Below are positions 1 through 11,082 of a DNA stretch of 64,000 nucleotides, piece by piece. This stretch comes from Loxodes magnus (lineage: Eukaryota; Ciliophora; Karyorelictea; Loxodida; Loxodidae): the NCBI GenBank assembly GCA_946699065.1, contig CAMPDV010000950.1:1-64000 (forward strand), given 5' to 3'. The notes under the pieces are model-generated. The model was not told where the DNA came from and searched no databases. It saw only the letters and a list, made by a program, of their open reading frames with translations. Made by a program: the position numbers and the translations under genes. Position 1 is the stretch's first letter. Each line of letters opens with the position of its first letter.

Positions 1-45
1 TGCTCTAACTAAGCTTTATGCCTTTTTATTTAAGCAGCTTTTTTC

Positions 46-1053
46 TATTTCTTTTTTTAATCTTGGCTTATTTATTTCATAAGATTTCTTCCGGCTTATA
101 TTCGTTTTTTTTTCCTATTTTCCTATTTTCTTATTTTTTATCTTTGAATTATTAATGTTTTTTGTCTTCTTTAGCTTTTACATAATTTTATAAGTTTTGT
201 CTTCTTTTTTTTTCTTTTAGTGCTTTTTTTAAAGACTTTTTTGATATCGACTTTTTAAACAACTAACTTTTTTTTCTGTTTTGTTTTCGTTTTTAACGAA
301 AGATTTCGCAGACTCATATTCTTCTTTTCTCCAATTTAAAAAAATTTTTTTTTTTTAATAATCTCGTTTATATTTAAGGTATTATTTTCTTTTTAATTTT
401 TTTATATTTTTAAGTTTTGCTTTTTTTCTTCACGCTTCTAATTTCTTTTTAGAGTTAGTTTTTTCGTATTCTGATCTCTTTTTTTTGAGTTTTTTTTTTT
501 CTGTTTTACTTAAATATAATTTTTTCTTTTATTTGTAAGATCTCTTTTTTGCATGTTATAATTTTAAATTAAGTTATCCTTGATTTACTTGTACTTTGAA
601 TGAGAACAGTATATGAAATTTAAAATTTTTATTTTTTTACTTTCGATTTCTCTCAAAGACTCTTTATTAAATTTTTCTAAAGTTTTCGAAAGTTCTTTTT
701 TTAAGTTTTCATTCAGTTTTCCTTAATTTGATTCTTATGTCAACTTCAAAGTATTATTATTTACTTTTCTTTATATTGTAGTCTTCAATAATTACTTTTT
801 AAATTTCGGGATTTTCATTTATACATTTTTAGATTATTTTTTTCATTTTTTTTGACTTGATTTTTCTTTTTTAATTCTTATTTTTATTTTGCAAGTATTT
901 TTTTAGATTTGTTAATAAAGTTTTTATGTTTCCTTTTTTATTTTTTTTACCATTTTTGAAATTTGCTTGTTTAAAATTTAAGATTTTGGCTATTTTTATT
1001 CGTTTTATTTCAATCTTTCTATTAATTTTGTTTTGATTTTTTAATTTAGACAT
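46..1053 (-). CDS. Lysine-rich protein P1, copy A (frame uncertain)
   Basis: A long minus-strand frame opens from an ATG at 1053 and encodes a very basic, Lys/Gln/Asn-rich polypeptide that runs to the window edge. From about 840 downward a second frame looks more protein-like, so a homopolymer frameshift or an intron is likely. It is related to P2 (5769-6638): both carry the same ~30-nt block upstream (1323-1350 and 6816-6845) and similar T-rich coding-strand complement. Homopolymer lengths differ between this copy and copy B, so neither frame is conserved, and one or both copies may be decayed. Function not recognised. The extreme A-richness of the sense strand makes any frame look open, hence low confidence. 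Confidence 0.35.
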
Positions 1054-1322
1054 ACAATTTTTTCAATATAAGGTTATAAATTTCATGTTTTGTATTTTTG
1101 TATTTTTTTTGTTTATTTCATTAACATTTTTGTTTAAAATATTTTTATCTTATATTTTTTTTTGGCTTTACTATTACTTACGATTTATTTTTTAAAGTTT
1201 ATTTTTAATTTTTTTAAACTTTTTTTGTAGAAATATTAAAACTTTTTTTCTTTAGATTGGTTTTATTAAAATGTATTTATTTTATTTTATTAAATGAAAT
1301 ATAATATAAAATTACAAATGAT

Positions 1323-1352
1323 TGCGTTTTTCACCAAGCGTTTAACAAGTTT
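1323..1352 (-). promoter_or_regulatory. Conserved upstream block of P1
   Basis: On the plus strand it reads TGCGTTTTTCACCAAGCG followed by TTTAAC and an AT tract. Nearly the same block stands at 6816-6845, upstream of paralog P2, and again in copy B. GCGTTT occurs twice within it. It is the most GC-rich and best conserved stretch in an otherwise T-rich region and lies about 270 nt upstream of the P1 ATG. A promoter or 5'-leader element is an inference from position and conservation. Confidence 0.4.
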
Positions 1353-2139
1353 AAATTTTTTTCCTTTTTTTTTATTTTTAAAACGAATAGAAAAAAGAAA
1401 AAATTAATTTTAGTTTAATAAAAGATATATTCAACTTAAAGAAAAATATACGCAGGAAAAGATTAATTTAAGATATTAAAAAGAAGAAAAAGTAATTTGA
1501 TATAAATTTAATCTAAAGCACGGTCTTCATTAAATTTATTTATAATTCTACTTTTAAGCTTGATGCTAATTATAAAAAAATATAAAATCAAGAAATTTGA
1601 AAGAAATTCTAAACATCCTTTAAACCTTTTTAAATAATAAAACGCACTTTTATTGTATAATCTTTGAGAGAAAAGTTTAAAAATATAAAATTTGTATCTA
1701 AAAATAAAAAAAAAATCGAAATATTTAATGAAAAAACATAAAAAATTAGAATCTTAAATAAAAAGTTAGAGATGCTATTGAATAATAAGTCTCTTATTTT
1801 ATAATAAAAAATAAAATATATTTAATTAATGGAAAAAGTTATTTTATATTCATCAAGTTAAAACTTAAAACTTCATTAATTTTTTATAAAATAATTTATG
1901 TGAAGAAATGATAGAACATTTTTTTACTCTCTTTTGCAATATCTAGACTGTTCCTAAAAAAAATGTTTTTTGAATAATCAGAAGTCTGTTTAATGAGAAA
2001 TGAACGTCTTAAAATAATTATCAAAATAATCCAATATGTTAAGAAATTATTTTTAGATCTTTTTATATTTACTCCTTCTTAAATGTAATATTTTAATGAA
2101 TTCTGAATAAATGTGATAAAATTTCACTATAATTCCTTT

Positions 2140-3030
2140 TAATGCAAAGGAGGAAACTAATATTGATATAATTCGCATCAAAAAAATTTAAAATAAATAT
2201 TAATAGAGAATAGAACCAGGAAATGAGTCATAAAGTGTCATCAGATAACTTGAAACACTCACCCACGAAGTAAAGACAAGAAAAAGTGCAAAGGGTGAAA
2301 TACTAAAAAATCTTGGGTTTAAAAATAAAAATACTAAAACTCGAAAATTTACAGTAATGGTACTGGAAACTAAGAAAGTGAAAAAAATTTAGAACAAGAT
2401 TCAAATTTATTATTAATATAAAGTTAAAGTGCTAGCACGATTATAATTTTGAAAATTTTTAAGTTCCGATTAACTCATAACTATGGCTTAAGAAATTTCT
2501 CTAACAGTGAATGTGATAAATTGGAACTAATTTCGATGTCAATTGTAGCAATATTATGACGAAAATTGTTACGGAAGCCTTTATGGCTTTAAAATATCAA
2601 ATAAATAATATGATTATAGAGCGTGTAGCACCTAGATGGCGCCTATTTCTTTCAATATTAATATTAAAAGAAAGTTTTCTCGTGCTTCTTGTAGTCATTC
2701 TAACCATCCAATGAGTCATGTCAGCTTCTCCAAATTAGAATCTGCTTATTAAAGATTATTCTCAAATCTTGAATCAAATGTTTGAGTCTTCTTAAATAAG
2801 ATCAAAGTAAGAATTAGTAATTAAGCCATTAGAAGGCCCGTTAGTCAAATGTACATACTGCTAGCGAGGACGCCCGGGTAAGTTAGATTTGTTTCTTCCG
2901 AGCTTTTCCACCTTTCCCCAGGTGATATCTAGTGCGTGATTACTCGCAATACAGTATACACTGCAGAATACACTGCACAGATTATATACTAGTTTTTCTG
3001 ACCACGGCCGACATCCATATATTAATTAAA
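2140..3030 (+). other. GC-richer block with possible coding island and hairpin head
   Basis: GC content rises sharply here. 2220-2480 gives a charged, Lys-rich frame when TAR is read as Gln. At 2628-2650 stands a short hairpin head of the R2 type (GCACC-TAGAT-GGCGC), but the sequence after it does not match R2. 2860-3020 is the most GC-rich part, with clustered C/G runs. The texture resembles the retroposon tail blocks elsewhere in the window, so this is probably another degraded retroposon family. The same block is at about 55080-55950. Confidence 0.4.
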
Positions 3031-3429
3031 AAAAGTAAACTCATAATTATGATATTATAGTTTAAACTATTGCTTATGCAGCTTTAGTTGGATCATTATT
3101 TTCCTTCATTTTTTTAATTTACTTCTGTAAGTTTTATTCTGATGACTAAGCTCACGTTCAATCTATTATTTTTACTAAAAATTTCATTTTATTCAAGGCT
3201 TTTGCAAAAGTAAAAAAATAGAAATCAAAATGGTTAAATTATATGAACTTTTGATATAAATTTTTATTAAATTAGAAATTAAAATACTATTAGTATACTA
3301 ATTAAACTTAATAGTTTTCAAAATTGTTTAAGTGGTATAAATGATAAATATATCAAAATTAAGATAAAAAATAAATAGAAAATAATTATAAAATAATTAT
3401 TAATTAATTATCTAAAGTTATATAAAAAA

Positions 3430-3705
3430 ATGGAGAACAGATGGAAATTGAATGGGGACCGTTCTTTGCAATCAAGTAAGCGGAGATGCGTAGTTAATAC
3501 TGAACACCGACATTGTTTGGAAACTTTCAGCTTCAAGGGCGAAATATTCCATTCTGATCTCATCCTTTCTTGCCTTTTTTGAGGAAAGGTAAGTATTATT
3601 TAAGTGGTATCGTAGAGAGAAACAAGAAATTAAACCTTTTTGTAGATTCAATAAAGTCGAAAGAAGAACCTAATTCAATTTTAATTAATTTAATTTAAAA
3701 TATTC
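3430..3705 (+). mobile_element. Retroposon fragment R7 with (TTTAA)n-type tail, copy A
   Basis: A GC-richer block ends in a TTTAA-type tail (AATTTTAATTAATTTAATTT). Its counterpart at about 56350-56640 has roughly three more TTTAA units. The last ~60 nt before the tail differ far more between the copies than the flanks do. Tail structure and length variation fit retroposition followed by microsatellite slippage. I see no recognisable protein domain. Orientation is taken from the tail. Confidence 0.45.
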
Positions 3706-4439
3706 TTAAAAAAATAAATTATAAGTTAAAAAGAAGTAAAAATACAAAAGGCTAAAACTTTAAAAAAAATGTAAATAATTAAATTTATTAATTAATATTA
3801 ATATTAAAAAAATTAAAAAATCTAGTAGATATTATAAAAAATTAAGTTTAAATTATTATCGTCATCTTAAATTAATTTTAATAAATAAGTGAGTGAAACA
3901 TGTTAGATCATTATAAAAATTTCATATTTAATCTTAAATTATAATTTTTTAATTTCAATACTCTTTTACATAATCTTTATGAAATTATTATTACTTTATG
4001 ATTTAAAAATATTAGGTATACTAATTATATTAGCATAATAATATATGTCTAATTTAAAAAAATTTTGTTAACATATTAACAGAAATTTAGCAACTTAAGT
4101 TTTTTAATTTTGTTTAAATCACCATAAATATCCAAATCGTAAGAAAAGCCAAAGTAAGTAAAAAATTTATATTCAGTATTAATAAAATAAATAGAATATT
4201 GTATAAAATTTTATTTATTAAGGAGGTAATTTCTTAATCACTTATATAAAAAATAATTTATTTATTTGCAAAAATAAATTCTAAGACTTTCTCTGGCTTA
4301 CATATAAATATTAGGACTTATTTAAGATAATTAGGTTTACACGTTAGATTTGTATTTTTTAATCTCAAAAAGCTAACTTTAATGGAATAATTTAGTATAA
4401 TATCAAAAATGCTATAATTAAATATTGAAAAAAAGGGGA

Positions 4440-5102
4440 ATGGTACAAGCAGTTAAATTAAAGTAATTATTTTGGCTATTGTACCCTTTAATTGGTGTAT
4501 GAGGTGGTGTGCTTTCTTAACTATTTTGGGATATGAGATTTAGATAAGGAGGTTTGGAGTCTAATATTTCGCAATATTTACAATGGATTGCAGATTCGAT
4601 GATGACTTGGCATTATCTACAAATTAGGCGTAGAAAAAATCAATTCTCAAGCATAGATTCTAGTGAAGTAATTATGTGTTGCATTTAAGGCTTTCTTGAT
4701 TCCGAAATTGGGTTCTTAAGCAAAATTAAAATTTTATATAAATTTTTTATCTATTATTAACTTTAATAGATACTTTATTCTATAAATATTAAGCTAGAAT
4801 GCTGGATTTCAGATTTTTTAATGACTAATAACAAAAAATATTTAAATTATAAAAAAGTTATAATTTTTGCTCCTTTCAATTATAAGCATTTTAGTTTTAT
4901 TATTTTCCATTTCGCCATTCGTAATTTTTTAGCATAATTTGCTTATTTTTACTTCAGTTAAAACAGTTATTTCATTTATGAGTACATAAAAAGTTTAACA
5001 AACTTTCTTCCAGATTTTTAAATTTAGCATAAATACCACACCAAAATCTTCAAAATAAGAAAGAAAGTTATAGAGAATAATTTAATTATATAATATAATT
5101 GA
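4440..5102 (+). CDS. Hypothetical 220-aa protein, copy A
   Basis: An ATG at 4440 opens a frame of 220 codons ending in TGA at 5100-5102. It uses several TAR codons as Gln, and a TGA at 4500 as Trp in a hydrophobic N-terminal stretch (residues about 9-30). The middle reads MMTWHYLQIRRRKNQF and then SEVIMCCIQGFLDSEIGFL. Later parts are rich in Phe, Tyr and Ile and include possible membrane segments. The copy-B frame (57376-58038) has exactly the same length with no indels in 663 nt, although flanking DNA is full of homopolymer indels. I counted about eight amino-acid changes and two silent ones, so selection is not obvious. Family not recognised. Retroposon R1 begins directly at the stop codon. 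Confidence 0.55.
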
Positions 5103-5400
5103 AAAGATGGTGAGAGCTGAGATTGACCTTCTTGACTAAACTTTCTGGCTAGGAAAAAGTTCCTGTCTTGTCGCTGAGAAAGTCTTTTGTCAGAGTCATT
5201 TTCTCAAGGAAACGCTGTCTTCTAGGTTATCCGCTCTTGGTATGGGCTTGAAGCCTGGCTGCTCATAGCGATGGATTTTCCTTGCCGTTGTGTCTTGAAC
5301 ACAACAGGATATCCCCAGTATTCCTAAACAAGAGAGAATCGGGTCGTATAAGTGGAAAGGAGTTTCAGGTCCCAAAATTCTTTTAGTTAAATTATTAATT
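5103..5400 (+). mobile_element. R1 retroposon tail fragment, copy A
   Basis: A ~300-bp GC-richer unit begins AAAGATGGTGAGAGCTGAG and ends with GGAAAGGAGTTTCAGGTC and an AATTA-type tail. Related copies lie at 12409-12713 (minus), 15772-15990 (minus, as the 3' part of element G3) and 58039-58336. Because one copy is the 3' end of a gag-like element, R1 is best seen as the 3' region of that family, here 5'-truncated as retroposed copies usually are. The copies share the order of motifs but differ by indels that change frame. Confidence 0.7.
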
Positions 5401-5768
5401 TAATTATATAGTATAAAGTTTATCACAACACTTTAGAGTTTTCCGTTCGATGATCAATATATCTCAAACATATTATGCAAAAACTTTTTCCTATTTACGC
5501 TTTTTTTTTAGAGAAATTCAAAGCATTATATTTGCAGTATCAGCACCTCATTATTTTTCTACAAAGAGATTAGGATACTCATAAATTGACGTAGATATAA
5601 TCATTAATTATAATAATTCGACAATAAGTTTCATTTCTAAAATCTCAAGTGAATAAAATTACAAGTTTTGTAGAAGTGATAATAATACACAAGAGTTTCT
5701 TATTCTTTGAATTTTAAGACTAGAACTAATCAAAAGAAACAGTTTGAATACCTATGCTTTTTTCCTTA

Positions 5769-6638
5769 TCATCTTTAAACTTCTCTCTCTTAAGCTACGG
5801 TTTACATCTTTAATTATTCAAATCTTCTGAAATTTCGATGAAAAATTCATTTTTTACTTAGATATTCATATTTCTGATCTACTTCTTACTTCTTAAATAT
5901 CTTTAAACTAAGGTCTATCCTTCAAATCTTTTAGTTTCTTTCTGTAATCAAATGAATCCAGTTTGCCTTATCAATACTTTTCCATATCTTGTTAAAACTT
6001 CTCTCTAAAGCGCTTCTGAAAAGTCACATCTTTCAATATTCAAATCTTCTTTCCTTCAATGAAAAAATTCAATTTTTACTTAATTATGTTTTTTCTCTGT
6101 CTTGCTTCAAATTTCTTTCTTAAGCTTTTTTTAAGTAATATATTCGTTTATTCTAATTTCTATCTGTTGATTTATTCATTCGGCTTTACTTAGTTAAGCC
6201 TGATCTCTTTCTTACTTCAGACTTCACTTTTAAGTTTTTTATTAAATTATATCTTAAAGTATTCTTAATTTATGTCTGTCGATATTTTAATTCAGTTTTT
6301 CTTAATTATGCTTTTTCTTTGTCTATTTCTTTCTTCTCTCATAAGCTTATCATTATAATCTTATCTTCAAGAATTCTATTTTAAATTTCTTGAATCATAA
6401 GTGATTCATTTTTAGATTATTTTTTAACTTAATTTTCTTCTTTTTATTGCTTGCTTTTAATTTTTTAAGTTTTTCTATCTAGATTTTTAAAATATCTTTT
6501 TACATGATTTTTATTAAATCTTTTCAGTTTTTTTTGTCATTTTTTATTTAAAATTTGATTGTTTAATATTTTAATATTTTTGGCTATTATTATTTAATAT
6601 TATTTTTAATTTCTTTTAATCTTTTTAAATTAAAACAT
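5769..6638 (-). CDS. Lysine-rich protein P2, copy A
   Basis: The minus-strand frame from ATG at 6638 to TGA at 5769-5771 encodes 289 residues, strongly basic and rich in Lys, Arg, Gln and Glu. Near the C terminus an internal repeat occurs twice with the pattern L-S-K-[NK]-W-I-F-x4-RRFE. The Trp in both units is encoded by TGA, which supports the frame and the recoding. A conserved block lies about 180 nt upstream (6816-6845). P2 is paralogous to P1 by upstream block and composition. Copy B (about 58700-59574) has several homopolymer differences and one 6-nt in-frame insertion. No domain recognised; a basic coiled-coil or nucleic-acid-binding protein would fit the composition, but that is inference. 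Confidence 0.5.
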
Positions 6639-6815
6639 AATATTTTTTTGCTTGGCTATTACTTAAAATTTCTTTTCTATGTGCCTTTTATAATTTATTT
6701 TTAATTTTTTTTAAACTTTTGTCGAAAATTTAAACTTAATTATTTTAGGTTGTTTTTTTTTAATTTATTACATTTATTTTCTTTATTAAAATGCAATATA
6801 AAATTAAAAAGGTTT

Positions 6816-6845
6816 TGCGTTTTTCACCCAGCGTTTAACAGTTTT
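6816..6845 (-). promoter_or_regulatory. Conserved upstream block of P2
   Basis: The plus strand reads TGCGTTTTTCACCCAGCG followed by TTTAACA. This matches the block at 1323-1352 upstream of paralog P1 except for small changes, whereas the surrounding AT-rich DNA has diverged. A shared promoter or leader element is the simplest reading. Confidence 0.4.
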
Positions 6846-6879
6846 AAATTTTTTTGATTCTTTTTAGCGAAATATTATT

Positions 6880-7790
6880 TTAGACTTCACTATATTTGTT
6901 TTCCTTTAATCAAATATAGTCATATTTAATCTCCTAAAATAATTCCTTTAAACTCTTGTCTTCAATTAAATTTTAATATAATAATCCTTTTTAATCTATT
7001 TGAATATAACTTTCATATTAAAATAGATTATATGAAGAATCTCTATAATTCTAAATAAGTGTGATATCAATAATACTTAAAATAGTAAATAGATATTTAA
7101 GCTTGTATAAGTTATATAATAACTTTAGATTAAAAATTAAAAGAATAAATATAATCAATTCATTTCTTATTAATACTTATAAATCTATCATAAAGTGTTT
7201 ATCATACCTTATCTGTCTATTAATTAAGTGAGTATCAAATATCTCTACAAACTATTATATATCAATAAATCTCCAGTTTCATAATAAAAAAAATAAAGAA
7301 TAATAAACTTTAAAGTTATGTCTAAATAAAAAAGTAGTTTACTTAATAAAATTATTAACCTTGCTACGTATCTAGTTATCTCTAAAATGAGGTTTAAAGT
7401 ATTAATGCTACAAATTATAAAAATGATATATAAAGCTTAGGATTTAATTTATATATAAGAAACTAAGATAAAATGCTTGAAATAATTTATTTAAATTTAC
7501 AATATTTCCTATAAATCTAGAATATTATTTCTTCATAAACTTGAATAATAATAATAATTTCTATAAATCCTAAGTTTACTTAGTATATAATATATAAGAA
7601 GAAGTATAGAGAATATATTTATAAGTATTTTTATATTTTTATTTAATCTCCCACCTTTAATTATATAAGATAAATTTTGTATTTGTATTTATGATTTTTA
7701 TATTTTTGTTAGTTCTGTAGATTAAACGTAAGATATGATAGGTTTTTTTTAATATTTAGCATATTAAATAATTTTCGTTGTTGTTAAATT
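6880..7790. other. AT-rich spacer, no gene seen
   Basis: Low-complexity AT sequence with scattered short repeats such as ATATAA. Copy B is almost identical. I found no frame with convincing protein texture and no RNA gene before the tRNA-Glu. Confidence 0.5.
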
Positions 7791-7793
7791 GAG

Positions 7794-7865
7794 TCCGCAT
7801 TAGTCTAGTGGTTAGGATATTCGGCTCTCACCCATAAGACCCGGGTTCAAGCCCCGGATGCGGAA
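7794..7865 (+). tRNA. tRNA-Glu (CTC), copy A
   Basis: A complete cloverleaf by eye: acceptor strands TCCGCAT and ATGCGGA, a D-arm of the TAGTGGTTAGGAT type, anticodon loop CTCTCAC with anticodon CTC, T-arm CCGGGTTCAAGCCCCGG, and TTTT just downstream as a Pol III stop. Oddity: the anticodon stem is TTCGG against CCATA, so two of five pairs are mismatched, where plant tRNA-Glu(CTC) has a perfect CTCGG/CCGAG stem. Both duplicated copies are identical, so the gene may be impaired or depend on unusual folding. Confidence 0.9.
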
Positions 7866-7904
7866 CTATTTTGCTAATTCCTACTAAGTAGATAAAATTA
7901 AAAA

Positions 7905-7977
7905 CGCCCAACGTGAGGCTCGAACCCACGACCACCAGATTAAGAGTCTGATGCTCTACCGACTGAGTTAGCCGGGC
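7905..7977 (-). tRNA. tRNA-Lys (CTT), copy A
   Basis: The minus strand closely matches eukaryotic tRNA-Lys(CTT): acceptor GCCCGGC/GTTGGGC, anticodon loop CTCTTAA, T-arm CGTGGGTTCGAGCCTCACG, and a run of five T downstream. It is convergent with the tRNA-Glu 40 nt away. This copy has A at position 10, which mismatches C25 in the D-stem. Copy B has G10 but C14 and G26. The T-arm and anticodon arm are intact in both. Confidence 0.94.
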
Positions 7978-7984
7978 TTCTTTT

Positions 7985-9230
7985 TATAAAACTGAAGCTG
8001 TTAAATATTAGAAATCCTATCTTAGCTTTAATAATTATAACTTAACTAAGCTTTTTAGTTTAAACTCCCTAAAGTTATTTTATTACACTAACAAAACTTT
8101 AACTAATATTTAGGTACTTAAATCAATCTTATTTAAGCCTTAGATATTACTCTGAATTTATATTTCAGTTTAGAATTTTTTGATTTAAGTGTTAAAAAAC
8201 TTGATAATTCAAAATTGATTAAAAGTCACTTTTATTATTTCCCTTTATACTTAAAATTAATTTTAGATTAATAAGACAAATATTTGGCTAACACATTTTA
8301 TCAAAATTCTATTTATTAAAATATTCTAAGAGCTTTATTACGTAGTCGAAATTAAATTTAAAACTGTTGTAATCAGCATTTTGTAACTGTTTGCTTTAAT
8401 ATTAAAAATAAATTATTAAGCTCTATCTTTGTTCAGCCTTCAATTAATTGTTAGTTAGTTTAGCAAGAAATTCGTAGATATCTATATTTGGATATAAGAT
8501 GTAATTATATGGTCCTGAAATTAGTTTCTAATTGAATTTTCAGTAAGGCAAAGAATCCTTGATTCTGAATTGATTGTTAAAAATAAATGTCTAAAAACCT
8601 GCTAAGCAAAGAGTAATTTTCAAGTTTTATTATTATAAACCTATTAGATCTGCTAGCTTATTCTTTTATTAACTAACTAAGATTTTATCATCAAATATAG
8701 TTCATGATAGTTTCTATTAAATTTGGTATTAAGATCCTAAACTTAAAGCAAATCAGAAGCTTATTAAAGTATGGTTGATCTCTTTAAAGGTTAATGTTCC
8801 CTTCCAGATATAATTCAGATGCTTTCTCTTATTTATCTTACGTAAGTATTGTAAGTTTGTACTCTAAATATTTTTAAACTGTTGTATTTACTAATTGACA
8901 TTTCGAAAAGTTGAAAGAAGATAAAGTACTTTAGACTAATAATATTGCTGAATTTCAAACAGTTAGAGAAATCAGAAATTTGAACAAATTTTATACTCGC
9001 TAATCATAAAAGAATTTTCCAATTAAATTTATTTCGTTCTAATACTCGCAAATTTTTCTAAGAACTAGCAACTTAATAAGTAATTCTTATCTTAATCATA
9101 TTCCATCTTTAGTTTATAAAAAGAAGGAAGGAAAGATATATTTAAATAGAGAAATAAAAATAAAAAATAAATAGAAATTACTCTCTAGGAATAAGATATC
9201 TATTTATCAAAAAAATGATATTAAAAAAGT
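7985..9230. other. AT-rich region without a supported gene
   Basis: AT-rich sequence with modest complexity. Several frames are open under the recoded reading but none stands out, and no domain is visible. It is nearly identical in copy B. Confidence 0.4.
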
Positions 9231-9284
9231 TTGAATATTTGTCAGAAGTTTGGATAATTTTTTAACTGGTTAATTTACTTAGAA

Positions 9285-9794
9285 GTAATTAGCGGAACAA
9301 GCGCTAATCTAAAAAAATTTAGAGATTAAAAGAAAAGAACGTTCATTTAATAAGATTCAGGATATGAGAAATTAATTAACTTGTTTTTAAATATGAAAAA
9401 GCAAAAATATCTAAATTATAACAGATATAAAAGATAAGAATCTACTAATAAAGAGAAAATATAAAGACAACAATAAAATCTAAAAAATTTCAATAAATAA
9501 GTTTTAAAAGCAGATTTTATTAAACGGCATAGCTTAGAAAGAGGCAACAAAATTGAAAAATAAAGATTACTTTTATTGACGCCAGCAAATCTCGGTAAAC
9601 TATTTGACATATTTAAAAAAGTTATAAAATAAAAATTAATAACCAAAAGAAATGATTATAAAAGAAGTAAGTTTTAAACAGATAAAAGGAGATAAGTAAA
9701 AGACTGGATAAAAATAATGCTGAATTAAAAATAGAAAAAAGGTTTGAATTTGAAATAAAATAATAAATAAAATCTAAAATTTCTATAAAAATGA
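9285..9794 (+). CDS. Basic Q/K-rich protein, copy A (5' end uncertain)
   Basis: The frame from 9285 to TGA at 9792-9794 has good protein texture: VISGTSANLKKFRDQKKRTF, a Lys/Gln-rich middle, then LLLLTPANLGKLFDIFKK and a basic tail. Many Gln are TAA or TAG. The first exon or start codon is not certain: an ATG at about 9216 lies in another frame, so an intron or frameshift probably separates them. Copy B has lost one A near 62570, which shifts the last ~55 codons. Function not recognised; a basic coiled coil is likely. Confidence 0.45.
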
Positions 9795-10356
9795 TTGAAA
9801 AATAAAAAAGTATAACTTGATATATTTATTTCATTTTTTAATTAAATATACATTAGAACTATGAAAAGCTTTAAAACTAATTTCTTTTTTAATATTCCTA
9901 TAATTATTTTATAATGTATATATATTAAATTTTCTTTTTTAAGGAATTTTTTAACTACTTTGATAAATTAAGTTTGAGAATAATTTAGATCCTTAAAATA
10001 ATGTCATTTAATAAGCATTTTGCATGTAAAAATTTAAGTTTCTCAGTTATTTCCAAATTATCTATTAACAACTTAATACTATTAAGTAAAATCAATTTAA
10101 TCTAATTTACATCTATGAAATTAATTCCTTTTTAACATTAATCACAAACATACCAGATTTAAAGAATGAGTACATATAGCAAATAATATTAGGAAATTTA
10201 AAATTAATAAGTTGCTACAAAAAGTAAAAAACAAATATAAGCTAAATAGCTAAAATAATTTATTTTAAATCAATAATCAAGTTTGTTCTAATTTAGCTCT
10301 TAGATTAAAGTATAGAACATTTTGCATCTTTTAATATGTTTATTTTATAAATAAAC

Positions 10357-10560
10357 AGGAGCGATCCTCCAACTGACATCGACTTAAGATCTGGTACCAG
10401 GATGTATCCATGGGCGAAGAATCAAACAAGAATCTTGGTAGGAGTCAAGAAAGAAGACAAAGAATAAAGAGGCATCAAGTAACGTTATTGATGAAAGATG
10501 TCAGATACTAAGGTGGGAGCATTCCGATCAAGCCCTATAGAAAACGAGACTCACATGATA
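10357..10560 (+). mobile_element. R3 repeat fragment
   Basis: A ~200-bp GC-richer unit beginning with the hairpin-like GGAGCGATCCTCC. Related units occur at 34266-34470 (+), 40340-40573 (-) and 63294-63497 (copy B). The copies share landmarks such as TTGATGAAAGATG[TC]CAGATAC and ATCCATG[GA]GCGAAGAA. One frame reads SNWH/SNWD/FNWD near the start, with Trp as TGA. They are probably pieces of another short retroposon family. The strand given follows this copy, and true polarity is not settled. Confidence 0.6.
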
Positions 10561-10712
10561 ACACTGAAATTTCTTATTACTTTTGAAGTGTAAACATTCT
10601 CTTCCACGGTTTTGATGTTTCTGCTTTTTCTCTTTAGATTCTTATTAATTTTACCTTTCTAATTTTATTTGGTAAAAATACCGGGCTATATTTTTTAACT
10701 GAGGTATAAATA

Positions 10713-11082
10713 ATGAATGATCAGTATAATAAATTACATTTCAATCTTATAATTTTCGCAATAATCTTAAAGATAGTTATAAATCTATTAATAATTCCTT
10801 TTTCTTTTGTAAGAAATTTTAAATATTGAACATAAATCAAAATGCACATAGTATTCTAACATTATACTATTGCATTTCCACAATTTTGGTATATGATTTA
10901 AGATGTCTAATACTATATTACAGACATTATATGAACTCCTTTCATGAACTAACTGTAATATTTAGAATTATACAAATTATTTCTCCAAATATGTATATTA
11001 AGAGAAATTGAGATGTTTATAATTAGAAAGTCGCAAAAGAAGAGTTAAAAATAAGGAAGAGATCAGATTGAAAGAATAATGA
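10713..11082 (+). CDS. Small membrane protein, two exons, copy A
   Basis: Exon 1 (10713-10808) encodes MNDQYNKLHF and then a hydrophobic segment ending IIPFSF. A 43-nt intron, GTAAGA...ACATAG (10809-10851), contains an in-frame TGA and leads in phase into exon 2 (10852-11082). Exon 2 starts YSNIILLHFHNFGIWFK, continues with a hydrophobic stretch and ends in a basic tail (SRKRRVKNKEEIRLKEQ) before TGA. The product is 108 aa with one strong and one or two weaker membrane segments. Reading through without splicing gives a poorer C-terminal part and two early TGAs. Copy B is identical as far as the window goes. Function unknown. Confidence 0.55.
10809..10851 (+). other. Spliceosomal intron, 43 nt
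   Basis: It starts GTAAGA and ends ACATAG. It is AT-rich and contains a TGA in the upstream frame. Its removal joins two well-textured coding frames in different phases. The same intron is at 63746-63788 in copy B. Confidence 0.55.

Larger units (their letters stand above)
46..11062. repeat. Long segmental duplication, copy A
   Basis: This block recurs in the same orientation at 52959-64000, about 52.94 kb downstream. The shared sequence starts near the T-rich stretch at 46-60 and is still running when the window ends, so 11062 is only where copy B is cut off. Most differences are 1-2 nt changes in homopolymer runs plus scattered substitutions. Long parts are identical, for example about 350 bp around 10713-11062. 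All genes, tRNAs and retroposon fragments of the block are present in both copies, so the duplication is younger than those insertions. It could be a true segmental duplication, a repeat unit of about 53 kb, or an allelic or assembly artefact. The tRNA-Lys and 3640-3700 differences argue against simple contig overlap. Confidence 0.93.

Noticed and set aside
9416..9646. A 76-codon minus-strand membrane-like ORF (and its copy at 62351-62545)
   Set aside because: It is antisense to the plus-strand basic protein frame 9285-9794, which has better texture and a TGA end.
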